A stretch of 64,000 nt of DNA, taken from the NCBI RefSeq assembly GCF_001647715.1, contig NZ_CP015600.1, positions 186,001 through 250,000 on the forward strand, in the 5' to 3' direction. Position 1 is the stretch's first letter; the number at the start of each line of letters is the position of its first letter. Below the pieces are notes generated by a model. The model was not told the DNA's origin. It did not search any database and saw nothing but the letters and a program-made list of their open reading frames with translations. This stretch comes from Pseudomonas antarctica. GTDB taxonomy: Bacteria; Pseudomonadota; Gammaproteobacteria; Pseudomonadales; Pseudomonadaceae. The position numbers and the translations under genes were made by a program. Positions 1 through 10,100 of the stretch are shown here, piece by piece.

Positions 1-1
1 G

Positions 2-379
2 GAGGACGTGATAGCCCAGCAGTTCCACGTGCAGGAAAAGGGCCTGGACGAGCATTTCCCCGGTGCCCTGCATTACGTTATCGAGAAGTTGGACACGCCC
101 ATCGGCGCCTTGAGTGCTGATTTCGGCCCCAATGAAATCCGCGTGTTGTACCTGGCATTCATCCCCGCCGCGCGCGGCCAAGGCTTTGGCCGTGCGGTGC
201 TGCAAGGTGTGCAGCGGGCGGCCACCCAGGTGTTTTGCCCGGTGGCCACGGTGGTCTGGGCGAGCAACCCCCATGCGCGCCAGCATTACCTGGCGCTGGG
301 GTTTCGTGTGGAAGAAGAAACGCCCGCCGCGCAGCGGTTGGTGTGGTACCCATCTCAGTTGAACACGATGCAGAAGTAA
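2..379 (+). CDS. GNAT family N-acetyltransferase, 5' end outside window
   Basis: The visible part (about 125 residues) reads as the C-terminal two thirds of a GCN5-related N-acetyltransferase, which would transfer acetyl from acetyl-CoA to an amine; the substrate cannot be told. The acetyl-CoA loop is visible as ARGQGFGRAVL near visible residues 54-64, followed by the family-typical ASNPHARQHYLALGF helix-strand. A GTG lies at position 8, but a GGAGGA sits only one base in front of it, too close to act as its ribosome-binding site, and the frame is open to the window edge. I therefore treat the gene as starting upstream. Its stop overlaps the 3' end of the convergent DUF6916 gene by 25 bp. The neighbourhood (acetyltransferase, DUF6916, tail-collar gene) looks like a recurrent Pseudomonas cluster, but that is from memory. 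Confidence 0.8.
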   Translation, partial: EDVIAQQFHVQEKGLDEHFPGALHYVIEKLDTPIGALSADFGPNEIRVLYLAFIPAARGQGFGRAVLQGVQRAATQVFCPVATVVWASNPHARQHYLALGFRVEEETPAAQRLVWYPSQLNTMQK

Positions 380-663
380 CCGCGTTGCTCATCACGGCCC
401 ATGGCGGGCTCGCGGGATACAAACACCTCTTCCAGGCAGGTGTCCACCAGCGGCAAACGGCATAAACCGTCAATGAAATCCGTGGGCCCAAGGCTTTCGA
501 ACAACACACTGAATGCCCCGCGTGGGCTGCCCGGCAGGGTGGCTTTAGGGGCTTCGGTCAGGTGCTGGATCTGGATCGGCAGCGCCGAGCCATCGGGCAG
601 GTACAGCATGCTGTTGCAATTGAGCAACGGTCGAAAATGCTCAGAGGTGACCAGGTTCAACAT
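355..663 (-). CDS. DUF6916-like small protein
   Basis: A 102-residue protein beginning MLNLVTSEHFRPLLN, with GGAG placed six bases before the ATG (minus strand), a good ribosome-binding site. The pattern 'F..ll...f.l...dg...l.l..v......PFSvlFegp' is what I associate with DUF6916, a small all-beta family found next to tail-collar proteins; here it is visible as GAFSVLFESLGPTDFIDGLCRLP. No signal peptide or membrane segment is present. It lies 49 bp downstream of the tail-collar gene on the same strand and is probably co-transcribed with it. The biochemical role is unknown. The family name is from recognition rather than a search. Confidence 0.7.
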   Translation of the reverse strand: MLNLVTSEHFRPLLNCNSMLYLPDGSALPIQIQHLTEAPKATLPGSPRGAFSVLFESLGPTDFIDGLCRLPLVDTCLEEVFVSREPAMGRDEQRGYFCIVFN

Positions 664-712
664 AAAAGGCTCCAGTTCAGAAGCGCCGAGGCCGTGAGCC
701 CCGGCCGGGTTT

Positions 713-1300
713 TTAGCCGCGTGACGGAAAGAGTCCGGTCAGGGCAATGCTGAAGTTGATCACCAGGAACGGATTCATCGTGCCCATGGGCAAGCCTTGG
801 CCCGCTGGTGCAATCGTGCCGGTCAACGTGGTGTTGACGCCTTTGAGCGTCACCGGGTTGGCGCCTTGTTGGTCGGAGTAGATCGAAGCACTGCCGGGGC
901 CGGTGCCGGAAGCACCGATATAGGCGTTGGTGGCGGTCGGCGTTGTCACCGGATTGCTGACGGCGCTGGTCAGTTGCACTGCGGTGCTGGCCGCGAGGGT
1001 TGTGGTGCCGTGGGTATGGGTGGGCAGGTTGGCCAGGGTGGCGGTGACGCTTTCGGTGCCTGAAAACTCACCGACAACACGCGGTGACAAGTTTACGCCG
1101 TTGCCCTGGCCGATGGGCAAGCGGCCTTGCAGGTTCGGCAACCCGAAATTTTGGGTGCCGTTGCCGCCGTAAGTGGTGCCAATCAGGGCGAACAGCGCCT
1201 GGTATTGATTGAGCGAGAGGATCTGACCTTCGCACAAGGCCCAGCCTTGTGGGGCAAAGTTAAACGCAAAGGGTTGAATGGTGCCGAGGAATACTTCCAT
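713..1300 (-). CDS. Tail-collar domain protein (microcystin-dependent-protein-like)
   Basis: A 195-residue protein starting MEVFLGTIQPFAFNFAPQGW, typical of phage tail collar / Mdp-like proteins. The collar motif is visible at residues 1-70: WALCEGQILSLNQYQALFALIGTTYGGNG followed by FGLPNLQGRLPIGQG. The Ala/Thr/Ser-rich middle and the C-terminal PFLVINFSIALTGLFPSRG resemble the usual ending of this family. AAGGA lies nine bases before the ATG. In free-living Pseudomonas such genes occur outside prophages next to DUF6916 and acetyltransferase genes, and here no other phage structural, lysis or integration gene is near, so I do not read this as a prophage. The role is unknown; a surface or fibre-like function is inferred from the fold only. 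Confidence 0.85.
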   Translation of the reverse strand: MEVFLGTIQPFAFNFAPQGWALCEGQILSLNQYQALFALIGTTYGGNGTQNFGLPNLQGRLPIGQGNGVNLSPRVVGEFSGTESVTATLANLPTHTHGTTTLAASTAVQLTSAVSNPVTTPTATNAYIGASGTGPGSASIYSDQQGANPVTLKGVNTTLTGTIAPAGQGLPMGTMNPFLVINFSIALTGLFPSRG

Positions 1301-1501
1301 GCTCTTTCATCCTTGTGGTGGGATTTGCGAGGGTGTGACGCCAATCGATCTGGCGTCATCGCAGAGCGTAGTCGGCGGTTTTGCACGCCGCCTGGCGGTT
1401 GCAAAACAGCGAGCGAAAACGGGGCTTTTGTCCTAGAGTGGCGCTTGTTTGCGCGAGTGCAGGTTTCGCCCCGGTTAACGGGCGGTATGAGGGGATTTGA
1501 G
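1301..1501. promoter_or_regulatory. Divergent intergenic region
   Basis: About 200 bp separate the minus-strand tail-collar gene from the plus-strand glycosyltransferase, so the promoters of both should lie here. I could not pick out a convincing -35/-10 pair. The stretch is unusually G-rich on the plus strand and contains no repeat or stable hairpin that I could defend. Confidence 0.4.
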
Positions 1502-3115
1502 GTGCGACGGTCTGTGGTAGAGCAAGACGACAAAGTTGGGGCATTTCCCGCAGTCAATCGCCTCTCGGCCGCCTGGGAGGGTGCCGGCTGGCTGAGCCGC
1601 TTATGGTGGGTGCCGATCCTGGCGCTGGCCATGGCCGTGCGTTTCTATGGCCTGACCGCCTCGGCGATCTGGGGCGATGAAGGCTCGAGCCTGTTGCTCA
1701 GTGAATACGCCATGGATGACCTGTGGTTTCACGCGGCCCATGACGTGCACCCGCCGCTGTACTTTTTCATGCTACGCGGTTGGATCGGCTTGTTTAGCGA
1801 CGGCATCTGGTCGATTCGCGGTATGAGTGCCATTCCCGGCGTGGTGGCGGTCGGGCTTGGCATCGCGCTAACACGACAGTTGTCTACCCATCGCGCGGCC
1901 GTGCTGGCGGGCGTCTTTCTGGCGCTGTTTCCGACGGCAGTGCGTTACAGCCAGGAAGTGCGCATGTACTCGTTGCTGGCCGTGTGGCTGCTGGGCGCCA
2001 CGCTGGCGCTGGTGTATTGGGTACGTCAGCCTGAGCGCACGCGCTACCTGGTGGCCTATTTGCTGCTGATGGCGGCCGGTTTCTACACCCACTACTTCAC
2101 CGCTTTGTGCGTGTTGGTGCATTGGGCGTGGCTGGGCGTGTTGTGTACGTCTCAAGCGCGCGGCCAACGCCTGGTACTTCGTCCGTCGTGGTGGTGCGCC
2201 AACGCATTAATTGTGGTGTTGTACCTGCCCTGGCTGCCGAACCTGCTGGACCTGATCCGGCACGTCGAGCAGCTCAAGGTCGGCGGTGATATCGGCTGGG
2301 AAGATCCGGTTTCACTGATTTCGGTGCCGTCGATGATCTGGCAGTTCGTGCTTCAGGACGAAGGCATCGGTTTCTGGCCGCCGTTGTTCTGGCTGTTCCC
2401 ACTGTTGTTGATCGCCGTGGTGGGTTTCACCGTATGGCGTGACCGCGAGCGTTATCGCCCGACTTGCTTGCTGGCCTCGTTCTTTCTGCTGCCGATGCTG
2501 CTGGTGTACGGTGTTTCGTTCATCTCACCGGTCTTTATCGAGCGCTACCTCACGGTGTACGCACTCGGTTTGCCGATCCTCGTGGCAGTGGCCATCGACC
2601 GCCTGCCGAAGCGCCTGTCGTGGCTGGGGGCGGCGCTGTTCGTGTTGTTCGCAGGCGTGGAATTGTTGGGGCTGAAGAACAACGCCACGGTGGACGTGCA
2701 TGACCAGTTCAATGTCCCGGTGGAGTTCGTCAACCGTAATTACCAGGAAGACGACCGCATCGTCCTCAGCGACATGATGTGGTACCTCAGCTACGTGTAT
2801 TACGACCAGACCGACGCCCAATTGCAGCTTTACACACCGCCTAAACCTGATGGCAGCTCGACCAGACCCAACGCGTACGGGTTCGGCACGCTGGTGGACC
2901 AGAACGGTGGGCGTATTTACCTTGACCGCCTGTCGGCATTACCCGCCGATACGCGGCGTGCGTGGCTGATCAGCAGCACCGAGCCGCCGGATGATTTCGC
3001 ACCGATTCCTGAAGGTTGGCGAGAGCTTCTGCGTCAGGATGGCGGCGGGGCGCGCGCGCGGTTGTTCGTACTGTGCCGCGGTCCAGAACCTTTGCAACCA
3101 GAGGGTTGCCGCTAA
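1502..3115 (+). CDS. Family 39 (ArnT/PMT-like) membrane glycosyltransferase
   Basis: A multi-spanning inner-membrane protein of about 537 residues. After a short N-terminus the first membrane segment (LWWVPILALAMAVRFYG) is followed by the acidic periplasmic loop WGDEGSSLLL and then DVHPPLYFFMLR, the hallmark of GT39/ArnT-type transferases that move a sugar from a polyprenyl-phosphate carrier in the periplasm. About ten further hydrophobic segments follow, then a soluble C-terminal region. Start choice: the GTG at 1502 has AGGGG seven bases upstream; an in-frame ATG at 1487 has a weaker site, and longer starts run into the antisense tail-collar gene. The acceptor cannot be deduced. A sulfotransferase and a giant adhesin follow, so a surface glycan or glycoprotein substrate is possible but only inferred. 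Confidence 0.8.
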   Translation: MRRSVVEQDDKVGAFPAVNRLSAAWEGAGWLSRLWWVPILALAMAVRFYGLTASAIWGDEGSSLLLSEYAMDDLWFHAAHDVHPPLYFFMLRGWIGLFSDGIWSIRGMSAIPGVVAVGLGIALTRQLSTHRAAVLAGVFLALFPTAVRYSQEVRMYSLLAVWLLGATLALVYWVRQPERTRYLVAYLLLMAAGFYTHYFTALCVLVHWAWLGVLCTSQARGQRLVLRPSWWCANALIVVLYLPWLPNLLDLIRHVEQLKVGGDIGWEDPVSLISVPSMIWQFVLQDEGIGFWPPLFWLFPLLLIAVVGFTVWRDRERYRPTCLLASFFLLPMLLVYGVSFISPVFIERYLTVYALGLPILVAVAIDRLPKRLSWLGAALFVLFAGVELLGLKNNATVDVHDQFNVPVEFVNRNYQEDDRIVLSDMMWYLSYVYYDQTDAQLQLYTPPKPDGSSTRPNAYGFGTLVDQNGGRIYLDRLSALPADTRRAWLISSTEPPDDFAPIPEGWRELLRQDGGGARARLFVLCRGPEPLQPEGCR

Positions 3116-3221
3116 TTTCAAATCGGCATTGGGCGAATGCCAAAATAGTGGCAAATGACCACTAGTCGGCACTGCAATCCTCAGCTACGCTTGGCGGATA
3201 AATGGATTTTCGTCCTACAAA

Positions 3222-4067
3222 GTGGTGAACGGATTGCAGTATCACTTTATCTCCGGATTACCGCGTTCCGGTTCCACTTTGCTCTCTGCGATCCTGTTGC
3301 AGAACCCGCGTTTTCACGCCGGCATGAGCAGCCCTGTAGGCACCCTGTTCAACGGCGTGCTGGGGCAATGCAGCGCCGGCAGTGAGTTTGGCTCGGTGAT
3401 TGACGCCGACACCCGTCGCCGTTTGCTGCGAGGCTTGTTCGATTCCTACTACGCCGACAAGACCTCTCTCCCGATAGTCTTTGACACCAATCGCCAATGG
3501 TGCGCGCGCATGCCCGCGCTGCATGACCTGTTCCCCCAGGCCAAAGTGATCGCCTGCGTGCGCAATGTGGCCTGGATCATGGACAGCCTTGAGCGGCTGT
3601 ATCGCGCCAACCCGTTCGAGAACACCAAGCTGTTCAACGATGACGTCGAGCGCAACACGGTCTACAGCCGCGTTGAAACGCTGGGCCAGCGCAATCGCCT
3701 TGTGGGCTATGCCTGGTCGGCGCTCAAAGAGGCGTACTACGGGGAAAACGCCGACTCCATGCTGGTCGTCGACTACGACTTGCTGTCCCAGGCGCCTGAG
3801 CGGGTGATGCGGCTGGTCTACGAATTTATCGGCGAGCCGTGGTTCGAGCATGATTTCGACAACCTCAGCTATGACGCGCCGGACTTTGATGACGCCTTGG
3901 GCGTCAGCGGGTTGCATCGGGTCAAATCCAAGGTCGCGTTGCAGCCTCGGCGCACCATCCTGCCGCCTGACCTCTTCGAGCAGTATGCGCACATGGAATT
4001 CTGGCGCGATGGATCGTTGAGCGCGGCCAATGTCATTCGCATCAAAACCGACGCCGCGATCAGTTGA
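3222..4067 (+). CDS. Sulfotransferase family protein
   Basis: 281 residues. The N-terminal GLPRSGSTLLSAIL (residues about 11-24) is the 5'-phosphosulfate-binding loop of PAPS-dependent sulfotransferases, and VIACVRNVAWIMDSLERLYR (about 108-127) matches the 3'-phosphate-binding strand-helix. The enzyme should transfer sulfate from PAPS to a hydroxyl or amine. No signal peptide or membrane segment, so it is cytoplasmic. The start is one of two adjacent GTG codons (3222 or 3225); no strong ribosome-binding site is visible. The gene stops 51 bp before the adhesin ATG. What is sulfated is unknown; the position between a GT39 glycosyltransferase and a giant adhesin suggests a cell-surface target, which is inference. 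Confidence 0.85.
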   Translation: MVNGLQYHFISGLPRSGSTLLSAILLQNPRFHAGMSSPVGTLFNGVLGQCSAGSEFGSVIDADTRRRLLRGLFDSYYADKTSLPIVFDTNRQWCARMPALHDLFPQAKVIACVRNVAWIMDSLERLYRANPFENTKLFNDDVERNTVYSRVETLGQRNRLVGYAWSALKEAYYGENADSMLVVDYDLLSQAPERVMRLVYEFIGEPWFEHDFDNLSYDAPDFDDALGVSGLHRVKSKVALQPRRTILPPDLFEQYAHMEFWRDGSLSAANVIRIKTDAAIS

Positions 4068-4080
4068 GTGCGGCTTTTTT
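4053..4080 (+). terminator. Weak intrinsic terminator or attenuator before adhesin
   Basis: GCCGC (4053-4057) and GCGGC (4070-4074) can pair around a 12-nt loop and are followed by six T (4075-4080). The stem overlaps the sulfotransferase stop codon. With only five base pairs the element is weak, so part of the transcription could continue into the adhesin gene that begins at 4119. Confidence 0.4.
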
Positions 4081-4118
4081 CGTTACGAGTAACAGTCTTC
4101 GACAAGCGGGTGAGCAGC

Positions 4119-7100
4119 ATGTGGTGGAGCAAAGGTAAGGCACGGCAGGCAACAACAGGCGCCACCAGCCCGGCATCGCCGATGATTATGTTCCTTGAGC
4201 CCCGCATGTTGTTTGACGGCGCGGTCGCGGCCACAGTGGTCGATGCCGCCCAGGCGGACAGCCATGCCACTGCGGATGCGGCGGCCAAGGCGTCGACGGT
4301 TGATCACGCGACTGCCAGCAAAGACACCCACGCGCAAACCGACGCGCCGGCCACACCGGCACCGGTTGCCGTGCCGGGGCAGGCGGTGGTGTTCGTCGAT
4401 GCGCGCGTGAAGGACTCCGCCGACCTGCTCAAAGGCGTCGCTCCCGGCACCCAGGTGGTGCAACTGGATGCCAGTAAAGAGGGTCTGCAACAGATTGCCG
4501 ACTACCTGGGCAGCCACCAGGGCGTGAGTTCGGTGCAGATAATCGCTCACGGTAATTCGGGTGACTTGTGGTTGGGCAGCACTTACCTGTCGGCCGATAA
4601 CGTCGCGGCCCGCAGCGCGGTGCTGGCGCAGATCGGTCAGGACATGAATGTCGGTGGCGATATCCTGATCTATGCCTGCAACACGGCAGAGGGCGACAAG
4701 GGCATCAGCTTTGTCGACTCCCTGGCCAGCCTGACCGGGCGTGATATTGCCGCGTCCAGCAACCGCACCGGCGCGGGCGGCGACTGGACGCTGGAGATTG
4801 CCACGGGCTCTATAGAGAGCCACACAGCGTTGTCGTATCAGGCGATGTCGGCGTATCAGTACGGCCTGGCGACGATCACGGTGACCAGCGGAGCTGACAG
4901 CGGCGTCGGTTCGCTGCGTGCGGCCCTTAGCAGTGCGGTGGCGGGCGATACCGTCACCTTCAACACGCCAGGCATGACGGTCAATCTCAACTCGCAGTTG
5001 GTGATCACCAAAAACCTCACCGTCGAAGGCGACCTCGACCACAATGGCACGCCGGATGTGACCATCAGCGGGCAGTACAAGACTCAAGTGCTCACGGTCA
5101 ATTCCGGAGTTACCGCGACCCTGGACGGACTGGTCATTACCAAGGGCCTGATGGCTGGCAACGGCGGCAGTGGCGGTAGCGCGACTACCGCGGCCAATTT
5201 GCTCGGGGCCGGGATCAGTAACTTCGGCCACCTGACGTTGAATAACGTCAGTGTGACTGCCAACGCAGCCTCGGGTGGCGGTGGCGGTGGTGGCGTGGCC
5301 GGTGGGGATGTCGGCGGTGCTGGCGGCGGGGGCGGCGCAGTGGGCGGCGGCACCGGTGGGCATGGCGGCATTACCGGCAACGGGAGCGGTATCTATGCCG
5401 GCACAGCGGGCACCGCTAACCAGGGTGGCACGGGCGGTGGCTACCGCACCATGGGCGGCATCGGCGGTTCGAGCAGCGGCGGTGCCGGTTCGACCGGCAT
5501 CTATGGCTATACCAACGGTTCCGCTGGCGGCACAGCGGCCTCTGGCGCCTTGTCGATCGGCGGCGGCGGCGGTGGTTCCGGCTGGAATGCTGCCGGTGGC
5601 AAGGGCGGCGCAGCGGCCGGCGGTATCTACAACGCCAGCGGCGCCACCCTGACCATCGTCGGCACCAGCTCGATTACCGGTAACATCGGTGCGGGCGGCG
5701 GTGGTGGTGGCGGTTCGGCGGCTGGCAGCGGCACTACGCTCAATGGTGGTGACGGTGGCCTGGGTGTCGGTGCCATTTGGAACAAAGGCTCGGTATTGAT
5801 CACGGCGGCCAACTTCGCGACCTTGGGTGGTACGTCCAACACCGGTGCCAGTGGCAACGGTGGCTTGGCCACCGCCGCCTCGGCAGGCAACAAGCCGACA
5901 GCCGTCAACGGGCTGTTCAACGATATCGGCGCAACGGCGAACACCGCTTACAGCCCGGCGCCGACCGCGACCATCGTGATCGGCACCGTTGCCCAACATA
6001 TAGGCAGCACGTCACCGGTGACGATTACCTTCAACCAGGCCGTGACGGGGTTCACCAACGCCGACCTGACGATTGCCAACGGCACTCTGAGCGCGGTCAA
6101 CTCCCTCGACGGCGGCGTCACCTGGAACGCGACCTTTACCCCGAGCGCGGATACCACCAGTGCTACCAACCACATCGTCCTGGACAATACCGGTGTCAGC
6201 AGCGTTTCGACGAGCACCGCGGGGGTTGGCACCACCACGTCCAACAACTATGCCATCGATACCGTGCGGCCGACCGCGACCCTCTCGGTCAGCGCTCCTA
6301 CGCTGAGCACCACGGCCAACGGCACGGTGACTATTACCTTCAGCGAAGCCGTGGCCGGTTTCAGCCTGTCTGACATGACGGCGTCCAACGGTACCCTGAG
6401 CAACCTGGCCACCAGCGACAATATTCACTGGACCGCCACCCTGACGCCGAACGCCAGCAACACCAGCAGTGGCAACGTGGTGACGCTGGACAACGCTCTC
6501 TATACCGACGTTGCAACCAACGCAGGCACCGGCACTACCACCTCCAATACCTATGGCATCGACACGCTGCGGCCGACCGCCAGTATCGTGGTGGCCACTA
6601 CCGCGCTAAACATCGGCGGTACCTCCCTGGTGACCATCACCTTCAGCGAGGCCGTCACCGGCTTTACCTCGGCTGATTTGACCGTTGCCAACGGCACCGT
6701 CAGCGGGCTCAGCAGCAGCGATGGCGGCGTGACCTGGACCGGCACACTCGCGGCCACCGCCGGCATCACCGACACCACCAACGTGATTACCCTGGCCAAC
6801 AACGGCGTCAGCGATGCGGCGGGCAACACCGGCACTGGCACCACCGACTCCAACAACTACGTCATCGACACGCAGCGGCCGACCGCAACCATTGTGGTCG
6901 CCGACAACGCATTGAAGCTTGGCGAAACCTCGCTGGTGACCATTACCTTCAGCGAAGCAGTCACCGGCCTTACCAACGCCGACCTGACCATCGCTAACGG
7001 CACCTTGACCGCTGTGAGCACTGCCGACGGCGGCGTCACCTGGACCGCGACTTTCACGCCGACCAGCAACATTACCGATACCACCAACCTGATCACCCTG

Positions 7101-10100
7101 GATAACACCGGCGTCAGCGACGGGGCCGGCAACACCGGCACCGGCAGCACCAACTCCAACAACTATGCGGTCGACACGCAACGGCCAACGGCAACGATTG
7201 TGCTGGCCGAAAACGCGCTGAAAATCGGCGGAACCTCGCTGGTGACCATCACCTTCAGCGAAGCAGTCACCGGCCTCACCAACGCCGACCTGACCATCGC
7301 TAACGGCACCTTGACCGCTGTGAGCACTGCCGACGGCGGCGTCACCTGGACCGCGACCTTTACGCCAAACAGCAACATCACCGACAGCACCAACCTGATC
7401 ACCCTGGACAACACCGGCATTGCTGACCAGGCTGGCAACGCCGGCAGCGGCACGACCGATTCCAACAATTACGCCATCGATACCCAGCGCCCGACCGCGA
7501 CCATTATTTTGGCCGACCCGACGCTGAGCGCGGGCGAAACCTCGTTGGTGACCATTACCTTTTCCGAAGCGGTCACTGGGTTCACTAACGCCGACCTGGC
7601 CGTTGCCAACGGCAACTTGAGCGCGGTCAGCAGCGCCGACGGCGGCATCACCTGGACCGCGACCTTCACGCCGACGGCGAATATCCGTAGCGCCACCAAT
7701 ATCATCACGCTGCAGAACACCGGCGTGAGTGACCTGGCGGGTAACGATGGTTTTGGCACATCTAACTCCGGCAACTACATGATCGATACCAGGGCGCCGA
7801 CTGCTACCATCGTGGTCGCGGACAATTCGCTGACCATAGGCGAGACCTCGCTGGTGACCATCACCTTCTCCGAGGCTGTCACCGGTTTCAGCAACGCCGA
7901 CCTGACCGTCGCCAATGGCACCTTGACGGCAGTGAGCAGCGCTGACGGCGGTATCACCTGGACCGCGACGCTGACACCGACCAATGCCATCACCGACACC
8001 ACCAACCTGATCACGCTGGACAACAGCGGCGTACAAAACGGCTCGGGTAACACTGGCGTCGGCACCACCAACTCTAATAATTACGCGATCGATACCCAGC
8101 GACCCACGGCCACCATCGTGGTCTCCGACAGCGCATTGGCGATTGGCGAGACCTCACAGGTGACCATCACCTTCTCCGAGGCGGTCACTGGTTTCACCAA
8201 CGCCGACCTGACCATCGCCAACGGCACCCTGAGCGCGGTGAGCAGCAGCAATGGCGGCCTCACCTGGACCGCGACCTTTACGCCGACCAGCAACGTTACC
8301 GACAGCACCAACCTGATCACCCTGGACAACACCGGCGTCACCGACCAGGCGGGCAACGCCGGCAGCGGCACCACCGACTCCAACAACTATGCAATCGACA
8401 GCCAGCGGCCCACCGCGACCGTCGTGATTGCCGACCCGACCCTGAAGGCCGGCGAAACTACCCTGGTCACGGTGACCTTCTCCGAAGCGGTGACGGGTTT
8501 CGACAACAGCGACCTGAGCGTTGCCAATGGCACGTTGAGTGCAGTCAGCAGCAGCGATGGCGGCATCACCTGGACCGCGACCTTCACGCCGACGGTTGGC
8601 GTCCGGGACACCACCAACCTGATCATTTTGAACAACAGCGGCGTCAGCGACATTGCCGGTAACACCGGCACCGGCACGACCAACTCCGGCAACTACACCA
8701 TCGATACCCTCTTGCCGACCGCCAGCATCGTGGTTGCCGATAACGCGCTCAACGCCGGCGAGACATCCTTGGTGACCATCACCTTCAGCGAAGCGGTCAC
8801 CGGCTTCAACAACGCCGACCTGACCATCGCCAACGGCACCTTGAGTGCGGTCAGCAGCAGCGACGGTGGCATTACCTGGACGGCGACTTTCACGCCGACC
8901 AGCAATGTCACTGACACCACCAACCTGATCACGCTGGATAACAGCGGCGTACAAAACGCCTCGGGCAATGCGGGCGCCGGCACCACCAACTCCAACAATT
9001 ACGCCATCGATACGGCGCGCCCGACCGCCACCCTCGTGGTCGCGGATGCGGCCCTCGGCGTTGGCCAGACCTCGCTGGTGACCATTACTTTCTCTGAGGC
9101 GGTCACCGGTTTCACCAACGCCGACCTGACGGTCGCCAATGGCACCTTGAGCGCAGTCAGCAGCAGCGATGGCGGCGTGACCTGGACCGCGACCCTCACG
9201 CCGAACGCCGGCATCACCGACACCAGCAACGTCGTGCGCCTGGACAATACCGGCGTGCAAGACCTGGCCGGCAACACCGGCACGGGCACCACCGACTCCA
9301 ACAACTATGCAATCGACAGCCAGCGGCCCACCGCGACCATCGTGATTGCCGACCCGTCCTTGAGCGCTGGCGAAACCACCTTGGTCACCGTGACCTTCTC
9401 CGAAGCGATTTCGGGCTTCGACAACAGCGACCTGAGCGTCGCCAACGGTACTTTAAGTGCAGTCAGCAGCAGCGATGGCGGCATCACCTGGATCGCGACC
9501 TTCACGCCGACGGTCGGCGTCCGGGACACCACCAACCTGATCACCCTGAACAACAGCGGCGTCAGCGATATTGCGGGTAACGCCGGCACCGGCACGACCA
9601 ATTCCGGCAACTACACCATCGATACGGTGTTGCCGACCGCCAGCATCGTGGTTGCCGATAACGCCCTCAAGGTCGGCGAGACATCCCTGGTGACCATCAC
9701 CTTCAGCGAAGCGGTCACCGGCTTCAACAACGCCGACCTGACCATTGCCAACGGCACATTGAGCGCGGTCAGCAGCCGCGACGGCGGTATCACCTGGACG
9801 GCCAGCTTCACTCCGACCAGCAATATCACCGACAGCACCAACTTGATCACCCTGGATAACCGCGGCGTACAAAACGCCGCGGGCAATAGCGGTGCCGGCA
9901 ACACCGACTCCAACAACTACGCGATTGATACCCAGCGCCCAACCGCCACTATTGTGGTCGCCGGACCGACGATTACAGTCGGCCAGTGGACTCAGGTAAC
10001 GGTGAAGTTCTCCGAGGCGGTCACAGGCTTTACCAATGCCGACCTGACCATCGCCAACGGCACCTTGACCGCGGTGCGCAACGTCGATGTCGGTATCACC

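Noticed and set aside
355..1300. Prophage remnant
   Set aside because: Only a tail-collar-type protein and DUF6916 are present; no integrase, capsid, portal, lysis genes or attachment repeats.
1127..1486. N-terminal extension of the glycosyltransferase
   Set aside because: The in-frame extension is antisense to the tail-collar gene and its promoter region and lacks any domain; the GTG at 1502 has a better ribosome-binding site.
6606..8036. 476-codon open frame and many 101-codon frames on the minus strand within the adhesin
   Set aside because: They repeat with the 306-bp period of the plus-strand Ig modules and are by-products of repetitive GC-rich coding DNA; no ribosome-binding sites or recognisable domains.
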